From: Cryptomeria japonica
Taxonomy: Eukaryota; Streptophyta; Pinopsida; Cupressales; Cupressaceae
DNA: 64,000 bases
NCBI RefSeq assembly: GCF_030272615.1
Contig: NC_081413.1
Coordinates: 445,696,538 to 445,760,537 of the forward strand
Direction: 5' to 3'
Position numbers and translations under genes: made by a program. Under the pieces are notes generated by a model that did no database searches, was not told the DNA's origin, and was given only the letters and a program-made list of their open reading frames with translations. Position 1 is the first letter of the stretch. Each line of letters begins with the position of its first letter. Positions 37,131 to 49,889 of the stretch are shown here, piece after piece.

Positions 37131-38441
37131 CTACATTTGAGCAACAAGAGACACATTATCCATACCCAAAGATGTATAAACAGACTCATCTAAGGCCATG
37201 CCTAGACTCCTTTGCTCTGCAACTTTCTGCTACAAATTTCCTCTTGGGCAATTCCTCAGAGTGTGAGCATTATTACATGGAAAGCACTAGGAATTGGTAT
37301 CATCCACAATGTTATTCTGACCTATTGCCAGCTCTTTACGAGTGTTTGGATAGACAAATTGCAATGGATTCAAGACTGGGACTATTTGGCCATTCGACTG
37401 GGCGGGCTTGTCAGTACGGTGATTTGCATGTTGGTTATGCTGGTATGGAGGTCGGTTCCCTTGAAAGCTCTGCTGAAAAGGGGGTCTGGTAGGCAGAACT
37501 TGGGCTCTATTTAGATTAACAATCTCATTGGAGAAGGATCTCAATAAGTTCTTCATATCGCTAACTTTGGTGGCCAAGGATGATGGCGGGGGAACTAGAT
37601 ACGAGTACATAGACTATGGGGTAGATGTGCTAGGAGAGGCTTCCTCTAGAATTTGAGGGGATATCTCAGGGAAGACTGACATGATGGGATGGGGGGTAAG
37701 CTTTCTGGCATCGATCAAATTATTTTCTTCTTGGATTGCTATGTCAAATGCTTGTGGGAGAGTATTGCCTCCTAAGGATTGAATCATCACTGATATATCA
37801 GAATTGCAGGCTTTTAAGTAGAATACAAATACCATATCCGCAGGAGGGAAGGTGGATAGAGTTATCCTCCGTTAGGTCCTCTAAAATCTTAGACTGAAAT
37901 CAACCAGTGCTTCCTGAGCGGCTTTCTTTATTGTGATCAATTGGTGCATCAAGGATGATCTGTCAGCCTTATCGGAGAATCTTTGGAAAAAGAAGTCGCC
38001 CAACTGATCCCAATCTCCTATAGTATTAAGACTCGAAGATCTGAACCAATCCAAAGCTCTTCCCTTGAAAGAAGCTATGAGAAATCTCAAGGCCACATTT
38101 TGTTCATTAATGCCATGGACAGTACAGACAGTGGCTACATCTTGTAAATGTTCCCCAAGGGTTTTATGGAATTCTCTAGTGAACTTTGGCATGACTTTCA
38201 ATGCAACTGTAGGGATGGGTCCCCAGACCACAGGTGGGGTTGGGGGAGTAAGAGGGCTCCCGTTATCCCAGGTCACAAAATTCGTGGGGGCAATATGTGC
38301 CATCGTTGTGAGAGAGATAGTAGGGAAGACGGGCAAACTCTGTGAGGATGAGGATATGGCTGAATGAGTGGTCAGCAGAGGTGGTAAGAGTAGACTAGGA
38401 TTCAAGGTTGTTTGACTCCTGGTAACAGGCCTGTGACTCAT
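37131..38441 (-). pseudogene. gag: Tat element gag, decayed
   Basis: ATG at 38441 (MSHRPVTRSQTTLNP). A Pro/Ser-rich N-terminus is followed by a retrotransposon gag domain with FKGRALDWFRSSSLNTIGDW and FFFQRFSDKADRSS (about 37950-38080). C-terminal parts at 37614-37835 and 37287-37610 stay in the same frame; the latter is Gln/Asn/His-rich. A Cys-rich remnant lies near 37240. Stops at about 37870, 37613 and 37280 are the main lesions. The product would form the particle shell. Confidence 0.87.
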
Positions 38442-38469
38442 AAACTGACTCAGAGTTTTATTTGAGCTT

Positions 38470-38496
38470 TAAGTGATCCCACCGAGCATGCTAGAA
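38470..38496 (-). other. Tat element primer binding site (candidate)
   Basis: The minus strand reads AGCATGCTCGGTGGGATCAC just inside the LTR. It resembles the TGGCGACTCTGCTGGGGA site of Tat/Ogre elements, but with several mismatches. Confidence 0.45.
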
Positions 38497-38503
38497 AAAG
38501 AAC

Positions 38504-39630
38504 TGTTGACTCTAAAATTTACTGTGAAAGTAAATAGCCTTATGGGAAATTCAGTGATGGGGGACCAATTGCATGAGACTCACTGAATGACCTCTAGGTT
38601 TAAGAAGCCGACTCTCCCTTATGGTTTTGAGAAAAGGGGAAGAAGGAAAAACTCAAAACAACAAGATCTTAACTACTGAGGCAATACGCTAGAGCATTTT
38701 ATAAAAAATATTAACAACATATAAAACCCAAAGACATGTGGTTTTAAAGCCCATTCAACAATCTACATAGCTGGACATAACCACAACTAAGATACAATCA
38801 AAATTCCTTTGAAACATAAAGAAATATCAATCATGTATCTACTAGATAAAAAGTGCAAAACATAGTTTAATTGACAGAGTCTTAGATATATTTCCAAAGT
38901 TATAAGAATCACAATGGAAAGCACAAAAAACCATCAAAGCATGCTGAAAAGAGGCATCACAAAGGCCGCAGGCACAATTTGATTAACCTTCTTGGAAAAA
39001 TAGTAACAACTAAAAGGCTAAAATTCTAACTAAGAAAACTTAATTGTTTTTTTTTGAAAGTTCTGAACCCCCCTAATAGGGAAAAAACAAGCATAAATAG
39101 ATCCCACGGCTCTGCTAATAGCCCAAACATCCACCAGCTAAGCACAAACACCCCAGAAAAAAAAAAAAAAAAAACATGTCGTGGCACTCCACAGGAACAC
39201 ACCCAGCAAAATGACCTCTGAAGTTGTTACTCCCACCCAACCACGACAATCTTCATACATGCCTGAATAGAAAAACCATGTCATCGCATTAACTGGTAGA
39301 CCACACATGTTGAAGGACACGTGGAAGCTCAGGGGAACCTCTTCGAAAGAGCCTCCCAACCGAAATATTACCAACAATGCGGAGATACCAGGTGTCTCCA
39401 TCTTTCTCGAACCACAGCGCATGGCCCAACAGAAAAGTGGAGTCACCAGAACCGATCCATTTGTCACCTCTACGCTCTTTGAGACTTCGATACATACACC
39501 ATGAGCCATCAGGACAACACTGAGATGACACTTGGCCCATACGTCGAGTGCGACTAGAAAGCTAAAGAAAGAAAAGAAGCATCCCGATCAAAAATTCGCG
39601 TGCGAACTTTAACTGAAAACAATGTGATGA
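38504..39630 (-). repeat. Tat element 5' LTR
   Basis: Partner of 6533-7654, starting TGTTGACTC. The outer end (GATGA) has drifted from the expected GAACA of the other copy. A 17-bp A-run at 39158-39174 is specific to this copy. Confidence 0.8.
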
Positions 39631-40780
39631 TAAACCATTTACCGAAGCACAATATAAATAGCATAGTGAAAGATAAAGCATAAAAGCACAGAACACACAA
39701 CACCAATATTTTGATGTGGAAAACATGGTAAAGGGAATAACCATAGTGGGAAACCCTACCCATAGTCAAATAATACTTCTACAATAGTATGTGAAATAAT
39801 TACAATGGGGATTGCACTTGCAATCAGGCCAACCGCCTAGAGCTCACTACTCAACATAAAAGGGAAGTCTCACTAACTTACATAAACATCAGACTACAAT
39901 CCAGAGAAAATAAACTCTGAAAATATCATCTCCTAATGCTTGATACAGTTCTTGTTAAGAAAAGATGTCTGCCCTGGAACTCTAAATCCTTCGCAACCCT
40001 TTGCTAAATGACATATCTCTATTTGCACATAATCCACTCTCAAAATCCAGACATAACCATATCGATATAAAAATTACATGAATAACTCACCTATAAATAG
40101 AGACCATCAACCTTGATAACAAGGTCGGCTAAAACCTAAACCCATAAACCATAATTACAAAAAAATTCGCCACATGATACCATCGAACCAATATTATGAT
40201 TTATATTACATAGCACGGACCTAATTCAAATTCCCAAACAATTATATCCACTATAAATTCTTCTAAGACCTATATCAACACGTTTCATCAATCGGTAGAA
40301 ACCCTCAGTGCAAACAACACAAAATAACCAACCGGATCTAAATAGGACTACCAAATCATCACACCAGTCAATGCGAAGCCACCAAACAATTAGGATAGGA
40401 TCAAGAATGGCTTCAGCTTGTTAGGAACCATTTTTATAAGCCAGACCAAAATCACTTTACCAAATCATTGAATATCGCCAACCAGTAAAGCCAACCGGTA
40501 CTAAGAAATATCAACCGGTGATCCAAAACATAAGAGATAGCTTCTGGAGCACCGAATGATGAACCAACTGAATATGACAAGAATATAACCATCCTAAATA
40601 ACCATCCAAAACCTAAACAGCCAATCTGATCATACCAGATTAGAATCACTGATAACCAAGTCCAACCAGTACAGGAACCAACCGAGATAGTAGTAACCAA
40701 CTGGGACATAACCATAACTGACCAGAGCACAATTTTGACATCAATGACAACACATTAAAAATTTCAGCATATTGCCAACA
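39631..40780 (-). repeat. Copia-1 5' LTR, second piece
   Basis: This resumes the LTR cut at 6532. It contains the copia-LTR block CACCAATATT...GTGGAAAAC (39701-39760) and many ACCGGT-like hexamers (40330-40700). It ends in ATTGCCAACA at 40780, like the other copia LTRs. Beyond it lies Gypsy-C. The matching outer LTR and target duplication are left of the window. Confidence 0.8.
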
Positions 40781-41404
40781 TGTTCTTCCACCCATCATCT
40801 ATTTCCTATTTATCAAACCACCAAGGTCTTCCCAACAAAATGTGACAAATACCCATAGGAATAATATCACACAAAACTTCATCATGATAATTTCCCATTT
40901 TCAATTTCACCAATAATTATTCACTTACGAACAACCTATGATTATCTTGAATACATGCTATTTGGTAAGGCTTATGATGTTTCAATCTTTCCAACTTTAA
41001 CTTATTCACCATCTCCTCTGAAACAAGATTGTTTGAACTACTACTATCAATAATGAGCTTACACCACTTACCAGATACCTTACATTTGCTCTTGAACAAA
41101 TTTCTCCTCTAGAAGAGCTCTTCATCCTCTCCGGTATGATACAAGGCTCTCCTCATCATCAATAGTTCACCATCTTCTTGTTTGTTAGCTAGTTCGGTAG
41201 GGTCTTGTTCTACCAATGTCATTTTTCTAGTGGTTTCTACCTTCCTACATTGAAAAGAATGATATCCTTCTCCTCTACACTTAAAGAAAGTTCCTTTAAA
41301 CGCTCTCTTATCTTGTCTTCTATCATCGTTTCCATAACCCTCATTTTGGTAACAATCAAGTTTTCTTCTCTAGTAGAAATTTTTGTAATCTTTCTGGTAC
41401 AATC
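40781..41404 (-). pseudogene. Gypsy-C gag end, zinc knuckle and protease, fragment
   Basis: This continues the Gypsy-C gag from 48925 across the NA1 insertion. A knuckle remnant reads FKCRGEGYHSFQC (first Cys changed to Phe, about 41255-41300). The protease has KLIIDSSSSNNLVSEEMVNK (about 41020-41050), with DSG changed to DSS. An ILLGRPW end is near 40835. Stops occur near 41110 and 40917. Copia-1 interrupts it at 40780; RT and integrase lie off the window. Confidence 0.82.
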
Positions 41405-42531
41405 TGATAGAGTTATAAAGCACTGAGAGGGGTGGGGTGAATCGGTGACAACAAAAACAATACCACTTTAAACATGGACTGGTAAAGACAGTTAACTAGT
41501 TTACTTAATACTATGCATGCTATCCAAAATGATATTAAAGCATCCACAACAAGTAAAACATCCACCATAACACAAGTGTTTATACGTGGAAAACCCAACT
41601 GGGAAAAACGATGGTGAAATGGGACTCACAAGTTAACTATCTACAGTAATAGGTAACTTGGTCAAGGTCTACAAAGTGCTCTACTAGGAGCGAATCCTGT
41701 TAAAGATCTTAAAATCTCTCTTAGGAGCTATACCCTATTAAAGGTAGTACTCTGTTAGGAGTAACCTCGATAGAGGATTTCAAACCCAAACTAATGGATC
41801 ACCTTATTATAGGATTTGTACAATGAAGCTTGTTAGATCTTACCCGATTAAGGGATTTTACTATTGTAGTGATTAGAAAATGATAGGTGGTGTGATCTAG
41901 AAGTAGCACAACTTTCTTGAATAGATCCTCTTCTACTCATTCAAAACTACATCACTGACATCTTCTGCTATGCCTTCAGTAAATCACAATGCCTTAACAC
42001 TTCTATCTCGCATCATAAAAATAGTTCAACATAATGTCATTATATAGACATTAGATTTCATGTCGGCTCAAGAATCATATCACAATTTCTTATGTGTAGT
42101 GTATCTAACATAACTCATCATAGATTTCCACCAAATCTGTCAGTTAGGGATAACTCATCATGACTGGTGATAACTCATCACACAATCAGTGAAAACCGGT
42201 TGGAACACTAATATCGGTTAAGAGTTAACCTCTTCCAACTCATAGACTGATTGTCCTCCAATTGCTTCTTTGATAGTCTCCTCCGAATCTCCAAGTTGGT
42301 GTCATGTCATTCCTACAAATACCAGTTGTCTACATATATCGGTTAGACACCCTCAAAACTATTTGAACTTTACTATACATATAATACTGGTTTTGCAATA
42401 CAAAGACTTAGGAGTAATACCGGTTTGTCTTAACTAAGATGACTAAGACAATGTGAACATATGTGAGCGTATACATATGCCATCAATGAAAACACATGAA
42501 TTCATCTATTACAATCATCATCAAGCCAACA
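41405..42531 (-). repeat. NA1 3' LTR
   Basis: 1,127 bp, from TGATAGAGTT to AAGCCAACA. Like the copia LTRs it has GAGAGGGG...GTGAATC just inside the edge and ACCGGT-type hexamers (42150-42430). Confidence 0.93.
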
Positions 42532-42558
42532 ATCTCCCCCTTTGGCATTGATGGCAAC
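42532..42558 (-). other. NA1 polypurine tract and conserved box
   Basis: The minus strand reads GTTGCCATCAATGCC followed by AAAGGGGGAGAT, next to the 3' LTR. One base differs from Copia-2. Confidence 0.9.
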
Positions 42559-42705
42559 AATTAGAAAATTTTACATCTTTACAACTAAGTGTGCTTACAA
42601 ATATTGTACAATCATATTTCTACTCCCCCTTAATAATATATACAAAATTTTCACAACACATACATATTTCTACTCCCACTTTGACAACAATGTCAAATTG
42701 AAAAG

Positions 42706-42707
<2 letters not shown>

Positions 42708-42739
<32 letters not shown>

Positions 42740-42749
42740 ATATATAATA
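42708..42749. repeat. (TA)n microsatellite in NA1 3' UTR
   Basis: An interrupted TATATA/TATG tract of about 40 bp, in the region between the ORF end and the purine tract (42559-42797). Nothing else is seen in that region. Confidence 0.9.
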
Positions 42750-42797
42750 TCAAAATTTGCATCAAAAATTACATATACAAAAATATAAGAGCCTTTA

Positions 42798-45700
42798 TCA
42801 AGGAGTGTTCACTACAATTTTCAAGAAAATATCACTGAAAGTGATATTCATTTGAGAAAAATCATTTTCCCATGTTTCCAATAATGTTTGGGTGATCTCA
42901 ATGGTTGTCATTCCATCGCATCCACTGTGCTCATCTCTTAAGTTGCCAAAACTGCTTCTACATCCCTATATGCCCATTGTAAGATGTCCACTTTGGGTCT
43001 CAATTGGTTCTTGAGTTCCTTCAAGGATCAAAGTCTCTTAGCTTATTCACGATCATAGATATCTAACTGATATGCCAAATGCTAAGGCTGAATACTGTAA
43101 AGGTATATAGGCAGTACATATCCTTTCGAGTTCTTGTTTTGTCTCCTCTCACCTCTTAATCAGATTAGTATAGTAAAATGAAATGTTAGATGTATAGGCT
43201 AGTATCCTTCCTCCAGTTTGAATAGCAGTCCTCAAAAGATCTTTGTTTAGGGATAAAGCAATCTTCCCTATATCAATATCTTTCATTATTTTCTCTCCTC
43301 TCTTCTTTCTGTAATTTTTCTCAGCTAAAGTTTGAGTAGCTTCTTCAAGGGACTTCAGTTTGTTAGATGCATCAGCAACCAACTGGCCAATCTTTCCGAG
43401 AGGAGTTGACAAATTTCTAATGTTAGTCTCCGACAGAAGACTTGACAGAATCTCAATGACAGTTTGAATTGTTTCTGCTTCCTTCATGTGGTCTTTCAAT
43501 CTTTTCTTTTGAGCTCTAGATTGTATCACTACTGCAATCTCCATGAGTTCAAATGCACTCATATTATCTACATCTATAGGCCCTTTGATGCTTATTGAGT
43601 CATGCTCATTATCAATTTGCTACTTTATCATTTCTTTTTCATGTTCATTTGTTTTCCCTTCTATCTTCTCCTTTGTTTTATCTTTCACTTCCTCCTTTTT
43701 TTGTTCAATTTCCTTCACTTGAACCTCTTTCTTAGGTTTCTCTTTCTCTATTTCTTCTTTTCTTTTTTTCTCCAGTGAATCTGTTGTAACTGCTTGCAGT
43801 TGATTTTCCACTTGGCATTTTTTTTTTTGGTGGCAGTTTAACATACATACTAGGTTGAATTATCGATGCTTCAGTTTCTTCCTATGTAACACTAATAATC
43901 GGTTCTTGTAAAGGTTCCATAACTGGTGCAATGATATTTCTAGTTGTATCAATAGTGTCCTAGATTTCATCAATGTCGTCTACAAAGATAATCAGTAGAG
44001 AAGTATTGTCATCCTTATGCTTAATATGATAGACAATATCTGGTGGAATAATCTCTTCTTCATCTAGCCTTGGTCAATCTCCAGTCTCTATTTGGTCATC
44101 ATTACGAGACTTCATCTTCTCATGCATCCTTTGAATATTTCTATCTATCTGATGAGTTTCAACTTCAACAGATTGAACCTTCCCATTCAATAACTTCAAT
44201 CTTCTTGCCTTAGAATGAAATTGTCCTTTGAAATTATCAAGCAATGCTAATAATTCATCTCTAGATAATTTAGAAAAATATTGAATGAAAATACTATCAA
44301 TAATTTCTTGATCTTGGTCAACAACCATTTTCCACTTATTTGCAAGAATAGAATACAAAGAATCTAAAATATCCTTTTCAATATCCTTAGGCAACCAATT
44401 GTATTGACACAAGTGGTTGATTATCTCTTGAACAATTTGTTTCTTCTGATCATCATCAAATGAATCAAAACATTTTTTCACATTATCAAACCTACTCCCC
44501 CCTAATGTTTTCAATGTCTTCTCAAAATTAGTCATAGGCTTGTAAGATAAAACAATAATAGGAATACTTGGCTTTGACACTTCTACTAGTTTGGCTTTCT
44601 TACCAGTTGCTTTCATTTTATTGGGTTCCTCTTCAATGTCAGTATCCTCAGATTCTTCTTGAAGAATAAGTTGCCTACCTCTCTTCTTCATTGCAGTCTT
44701 CTTCATAGCTTGTACTTTAGGTGCCTATTCCTTTTGACTTGAACACTTCTTGTCACCCTTGTATCGGTAGTCACTAAAGGTACTTTCTCAATTTTCTTCT
44801 TCTTCTTCTCTTTGGTAGTATCGGGCTCAGTAGGTGCATTTATTTCCTTGTAAGTTCCCAGTCTTTTCTTCTTCTTATCCTTGGGAGATGCCAAAAGGTT
44901 GTTGGCATATCCAGTTAATAAGTCATAGTTAATGTACTCATTTCATCCATTTCATCTTCCCTAGGTTCTATAGCCTCTATAAGACAAAAGCCTGTGGTGA
45001 TTGTGAAACAAATGTCTTTTGCAAAGTGTTTCACGACATCTTTAGGCAACCTTACTCTCATACTCATCTTCTTTTGGAACTCATTAAAATACCTATTTAC
45101 AACCTTAATGTTGTTCTTTATTTGAGAAAATACTGGTATGTCCTTTGGCCATTGAATGTCACCAATTCCCGATAGGAAATTCTGAAAATAAAAGAATAGA
45201 CCAATCAATAGTTCACCAAATTTGAACCTTTGACTATTGTCTTTCTTAATTGATTGTAGGTTCAACATCAATTGGCCCCTTATAGCCTCGTATAGGTCAT
45301 AATCTTCATTCTCAGCAATCATCCTATAAGTTGTATGCACATCAGTAGATGACACAGTGTTCATCCCATTGGAATAAAATATCCTATAACCAATGACCAT
45401 AGTTGCAAGTCTAACTGTTGGGTCTGTAATGTTGTTGACTAAAAACTCACAACCATCAGAAGTAGTCTTAGTTAGTGTAACCACAGTCTCTTTTGAAATT
45501 TTCCTCATCTTTGGAACTTCACTAGTTTGCCAAAAACCAGTCACTGCATGAATTTTTTCCTTTGTGATTGTGCGTGACTTCTCAAGATGCATATTTTCTC
45601 CATGCACACAACTAAGAATTATCCTAACATGTTCTTCAAAATCTTCAAGAAAATATGCCGCATTGTGAAAAACCTTTTCATAAACCCTAATGTACTCTAG

Positions 45701-45930
45701 TTTGATTTTCCCACTTTTATCACACAAGGATTTTACTTGAGAATAAATTGATAATGATCCTAAATCCTCAATTTTATAGTCAATGTAACTAGATAAATCA
45801 CCTTTTATCATAAAAAGCAATTAGTTACTTGAGACAATGCATTATATGATACTATTTTGTCTGATTCCATGGACTCCATAGTTTCAACAGTGATTATAAG
45901 TCTCTCTACTTGCTTAGACGACGATGTCAT
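42798..45930 (-). pseudogene. NA1 accessory ORF (~1,040 codons), unknown function
   Basis: Starts at ATG 45930 (MTSSSKQVERL). The N-terminal domain (45820-44915, the longest intact stretch, 301 codons) has an IEDLGSLSIYSQVKSLCDKS block, TITKEKIHAVTGFWQTSE, an aromatic GELLIGLFFYFQNFL helix and DIQWPKDIP. A basic Lys-rich linker (44894-44600) follows, then FDSFDDDQKK (about 44480), a coiled coil (44300-44100), a Glu/Lys repeat region (43844-43620), and a helical C-terminal part with ETWENDFSQMNITFSDIFLK ending at TGA 42798. Frameshifts near 45830, 44925, 44740, at the T-run 43820-43830 and near 43148, plus scattered stops, inactivate it. Blocks match NA2 in the same order. No known family recognised; no catalytic motif seen. 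Confidence 0.75.
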
Positions 45931-46559
45931 TTTGGATAAACTTGATTTGAGAGATTCACAAAAGAATACCTTAATTCCTCCACGCTAGCAAGGTTTCCGG
46001 TTGATCTCTCGAATGTACACCCATTGTGCCTTCACTAATCTTTGAATCTGATTCAATCTTTTGATCCGCAACACAAATCATTCTACAATCAGCTTGCAAT
46101 TCTCTTTTTCGCTCTATAGGTGCTCAATAAATCTTCTTCGAATGTAATTAGGGTAAAAATAACATATTAAAAATTGCTTTCATAAACTTACCCACTGCAT
46201 TAATTGCTTAACCGATAGGGTAACAAACCCTAATATACCGCTTAACAAAACTCACCAATACTAACAAGTATATAACCGGTTGACAATCTTTTGAAAAAAT
46301 GATAGACTATGATATCAAGAATTCTCACAAAACAACTCAAAATGCAAAACTCTCTTACCACGCATTCTTCAAGAGGTCCGGAAGTAGATTTACTGCTATG
46401 CTCCCCTTAGGCCTATTTGAAAGGCTTAGTTCTTCAATGTAGGATTCTCCACACTAGGTGAAGGGATAGATTCTTCTGCAAGCTTGTCCTCACTCTTCTT
46501 TTTCCAGATTCTGTTCATCTCCTCTCTGGTTTCCTCAACATTGACCTTCTACTTACCTT
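45931..46559 (-). other. NA1 spacer between gag-like region and accessory ORF
   Basis: No sustained frame on the minus strand. ACCGGT-like hexamers occur at 45995-46000, 46215 and 46275. It may hold a leader for the second ORF. Confidence 0.4.
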
Positions 46560-47722
46560 TCTGATCTTCAAAGTGGTTAACTGGTTTATTGTTCCTTCTT
46601 CTACAGAACTTTGCCATGTATCCTAGTTTGTGATAATGATAGCAAGCCATCCCAGATGATCTCCAAGGTCCTGCATTACCTCTTCTAGTTCTCCTTCTAC
46701 AGTTCATAGCCACATTGACTATAATTATTACAAATAGTGCAAATCACATTAGTTACCTTTTCTATTTCATATGGACTGAACCGATTGACATAGGGTTTCT
46801 GCTAGTTCATGTTTCTCCGATTGTCATAGGTTCTTCTCCAGTTACCATTAGGTCTTCAATTCATGTGAGGTGTCAGATTGTTTTCTCTATATCTGCATTC
46901 AATTGATCTATGTCCATACATGTTTCATGTGAAATAATGACCTTCAAATATCCTAGAGGCATACCTATCATTTGCATTATAGTTTGTATTCACATTAGGT
47001 CTTCTTCTACACACATTTACAGTATGTCTAGGTTTGTGACAAATAACGAAAACAGGTTTAAAATCTTTCTTATCAGTAGGCTTGTTAGCCTTAGGAGAAG
47101 TTTTACCATTGTGTATGTTTCTCTTTGTACCCGAAGATTATCCTTTCTCAAATGTATTGAAACCTAGTCCATATGTGTCACCTTTCATCCTCTGACATTG
47201 GATCTGCTCATCCAACATAGAATAAATCTTATTGAACTTTTCCAACTTTCCATTAGCTTCAATGAGCTCTCTAGTAAGATCTTCATTGTGTATTGTAAGA
47301 GTCTCTCTTAGAGATGTTGCCATTTCAAGATCTAGCTACAAATCCTCCTTCTCTTCCTTTTCTTCATGTCAATTCTCATGTAAAGTTGTATTCTATTATT
47401 TGATTTTAGTAATCTCATGATCTCTTTCTTTGATTAGGTCTTTAGCTACCCTTCTCGCTTCAATCTCTTGGCTCATGTGGATGGTTAGGGATTCAAGCTC
47501 TCTCCTCAGATTTAGCTTTTCACCATTCAGTTTTTCAACTTCTTCAGCCAATGCATCAATGTTAGCCTCATCTAAAGAACTATTATCAGATATCTCCAAT
47601 AGTTGCTCAATCAACTCTCTCTTTTTGACTTATGAAGCTTTAAATTTGACCCTTAGGGTTTCAAGCTCTTCCTTGGTACCATCAAGCATTCTAGCCATCT
47701 CTAAATAACTCATATCCCCCAT
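46560..47722 (-). pseudogene. NA1 gag-like ORF with coiled coil and three CCHC knuckles, decayed
   Basis: ATG at 47722 (MGDMSYLEMARMLDGTKEEL), 60 bp from the primer site. The first part is coiled coil (47614-47396, ALAEEVEKLNGEKLNLRREL), then a second coil (47323-47138). Three zinc knuckles follow at about 47050-47006 (FVIC..., first Cys lost), 46745-46725 (CTIC remnant) and 46652-46607 (C-Y-H-Y, degenerate). Stops and frameshifts abound. No UBN2 gag domain is recognisable. Position and knuckles suggest an RNA-packaging role; that is inference. Confidence 0.65.
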
Positions 47723-47769
47723 TGTGGCTTTAGGGTTTCCTTCCAAGCGATTAAGCCTTAAGGAAGTTT

Positions 47770-47783
47770 GGCTCTGATACCAA
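47770..47783 (-). other. NA1 primer binding site (initiator Met tRNA)
   Basis: The minus strand reads TTGGTATCAGAGCC, a perfect copia-type site, next to the LTR edge at 47785. Confidence 0.95.
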
Positions 47784-47784
47784 T

Positions 47785-48919
47785 TGATAGACTTATGAAA
47801 CATTGAGAGGGGGGGTGAATCAGTGACAGCAAAAACAATACCACTTTAAACACAAACTAGTAAAGACAGTTAACCAGTTTACTTAATACTATGCATGCAA
47901 TCCAAAATGATAGTAAATCATCCACAACAAGTAAAACATCCACCATAAAACAAGTGTTTAAATGTGGAAAACCCAACTAGGAAAAACTACGGTGAGATGG
48001 GACTCGCAAGTTAACTATCTGTAGTAATAGGTAACTGACCAGTTAAGGTCTACAAATTGCTCTGCTAGGAGTGAATCTTGTTAAAGATCCCAAAAGCTCT
48101 ATTAAGAGCTATACCCTATTAATGGTAGTACCCAATTAGGATTAACCTCGGTAGAGGATTTCAAACCCAAACTAATGGATCACCTTGTTAGAGGATTTGT
48201 ATAATGAAGCTTGTTAGAGCTTACCCAGTTAAGGGATTTAACTATTGTAGTAATTAGAAAACACGAGGTGGTGTGATCTAGAAGTAGCACAACTTTCCTG
48301 AATAGATCCTCTTTTGCTCACTCAAAACTACATTGCCGACATACTCTTCTATTCCTTCAGCAAATCACAACACCTTAACACTTCTATCTCACACCATAAA
48401 AATAGTTCATCATAATATCATTATATAGACATTAGATTTCATGTCAGCTTAGGAATCATATCACAATTTCCTAGGTGAAGTGTATCTGGACAATCTAACA
48501 TAACACATCACATATTGCTGCCAAATCTATTGGTTAGGGATAACTCATCACGACCGGTGATAACTTTTCACACAATCAATGAAAATAGGTTGGAACACCG
48601 ATACCGATTAAGAGTTAACCTCTTCCAACTCATGGACTGATTATCCTCCAATTGTTTCTTTGATGGTCTCATCTGAATCTCCAAGTTGGTGTCATGTCAT
48701 TCCTACAAATACTGGTTGTCTACATATACTGGTTAGACACCCTCAAAACCATTTGAAATTTACTATACATATAATAATAGTTTTGCAATACAAAGAATTA
48801 GGAGTAATACCGATTTGTCTTAACTAAGATGACTAAGAAAATGTAAACATATGTGAGTGGATACATGTACCATCAATGACAACACAAAGACATCTATTAC
48901 AATCATCATCAAGACAACA
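47785..48919 (-). repeat. NA1 5' LTR
   Basis: 1,135-bp partner of 41405-42531, from TGATAGACTT to AAGACAACA, followed by the target duplication CAATC. Confidence 0.93.
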
Positions 48920-49675
48920 CAATCTACCATCCTTTCTTTCTTCCTTGTCCTTGTTTTGATCAACATAGGTTCCTCTTCCTCTGGAATAACCTCTTCTTCC
49001 TTGAAATCTTCCTATGGAAAACCTTCCACCTCTACCTCTTTGTCTCTACTGATGTCTTTTGTTCATTTTCTCCTCTGCTTTCAGGTCATATAGATAATCT
49101 TCTTCAACACTCTGCAACTTGATCAAATTGAGTTTATCTTGTATAGACATCTACAACCCATTAAAATATCTCACAACTTGTTCAACCTCATCATCAATAT
49201 GTCCAGATTGGATATTCAACTTGTAGAATAATTCGATATACTCCTCCCCACTTGATTCCTTCTACATCAGGTTCTATAATTTTTGAAACAAATTCACTTG
49301 ATAATCAACTAGCATAAACTTCAATTTCAAATTGGTAACCATCCACTCCCATGATTTGATCTTTTCTTTACCTCTTCTTTGACTATCAACCTCCAAATGT
49401 TCCCACCAAAGAGATGAATGACCTTTCAACTTAGTACATGCATATCTTACCTTCTTATCTTCCACGATGCCTTCAAAATAAAAATACTTTTCCATCTTCG
49501 TGATCCAATCTAATAATTCATCTGAATCCAACTTGCTATCATAATCCGGTGGACTAAAATATTGTGTGGTATTCGCTCTTGACAATGCTCTTATAAAATT
49601 TTCTTCATCTAGATCATTCATCGATGGATTTTCTACTTGTTCTTTTGGTGCTTCTTCTTCTTCATCTTCACTCAC
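48920..49675 (-). pseudogene. gag: Gypsy-C gag, N-terminal part
   Basis: ATG at 49675 begins MSEDEEEEAPKEQ, an acidic start. A retrotransposon gag domain follows with LLDWITKMEKYF, KLKGHSSLWWEHL and LKLKFMLVDYQ (49274-49560). It continues in decayed form to an Arg/Gly-rich stretch (GRFQGRRGYSRGRGTY, about 48960-49010). NA1 cuts it at 48919, and it resumes at 41404. Stops occur near 49272 and 49155. The plus-strand open frames here are shadows. Confidence 0.87.
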
Positions 49676-49889
49676 ATCTTCAATATGTCAACCTCTTCTC
49701 CAGGCTATTTCAACATCTTCTAACCAAGCTGCAATTCCTCTCAACATTTCCATCACAACAGGGTCTACATTCCCACACACTCCACCATTCCTATTTCCTC
49801 TTTGCACCATCTTCATGCTAGTCCTCTATAGCTACAGGTTGGATCCACAATTTTCCACCCTATAACAAAATCTTACAAGACAATGCAAT

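Larger units (their letters stand above)
6533..39630 (-). mobile_element. Tat-lineage Ty3/gypsy retrotransposon, interrupted by Copia-2 and a chromovirus
   Basis: Two copies of a ~1.1-kb LTR (6533-7654 and 38504-39630) frame one minus-strand element. Its order is 5' LTR, primer site, gag, protease, archaeal-type RNase H, RT, degenerate gypsy RNase H, integrase, a 3' region with an antisense ORF and a long sense accessory ORF, 3' LTR. The 33-kb span shrinks to about 14 kb after removing Copia-2 (6.7 kb) and the chromovirus (12.4 kb). Integrase reading continues from one side of the chromovirus to the other, which confirms the two parts belong together. The target duplication is imperfect (TAAAT/TAAAC). 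Both LTR copies have a Copia-1 LTR piece as outer neighbour. Confidence 0.8.
41405..48919 (-). mobile_element. NA1: complete non-autonomous LTR retrotransposon with accessory ORF
   Basis: LTRs at 41405-42531 and 47785-48919 flank a copia-type primer site and purine tract. The target duplication CAATC is perfect (41400-41404 and 48920-48924). The 5.25-kb interior has a gag-like region with coiled coils and three zinc knuckles, then a ~1,040-codon ORF of unknown function. No protease, integrase, RT or RNase H motif was found on either strand. It interrupts the Gypsy-C gag. Confidence 0.92.
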
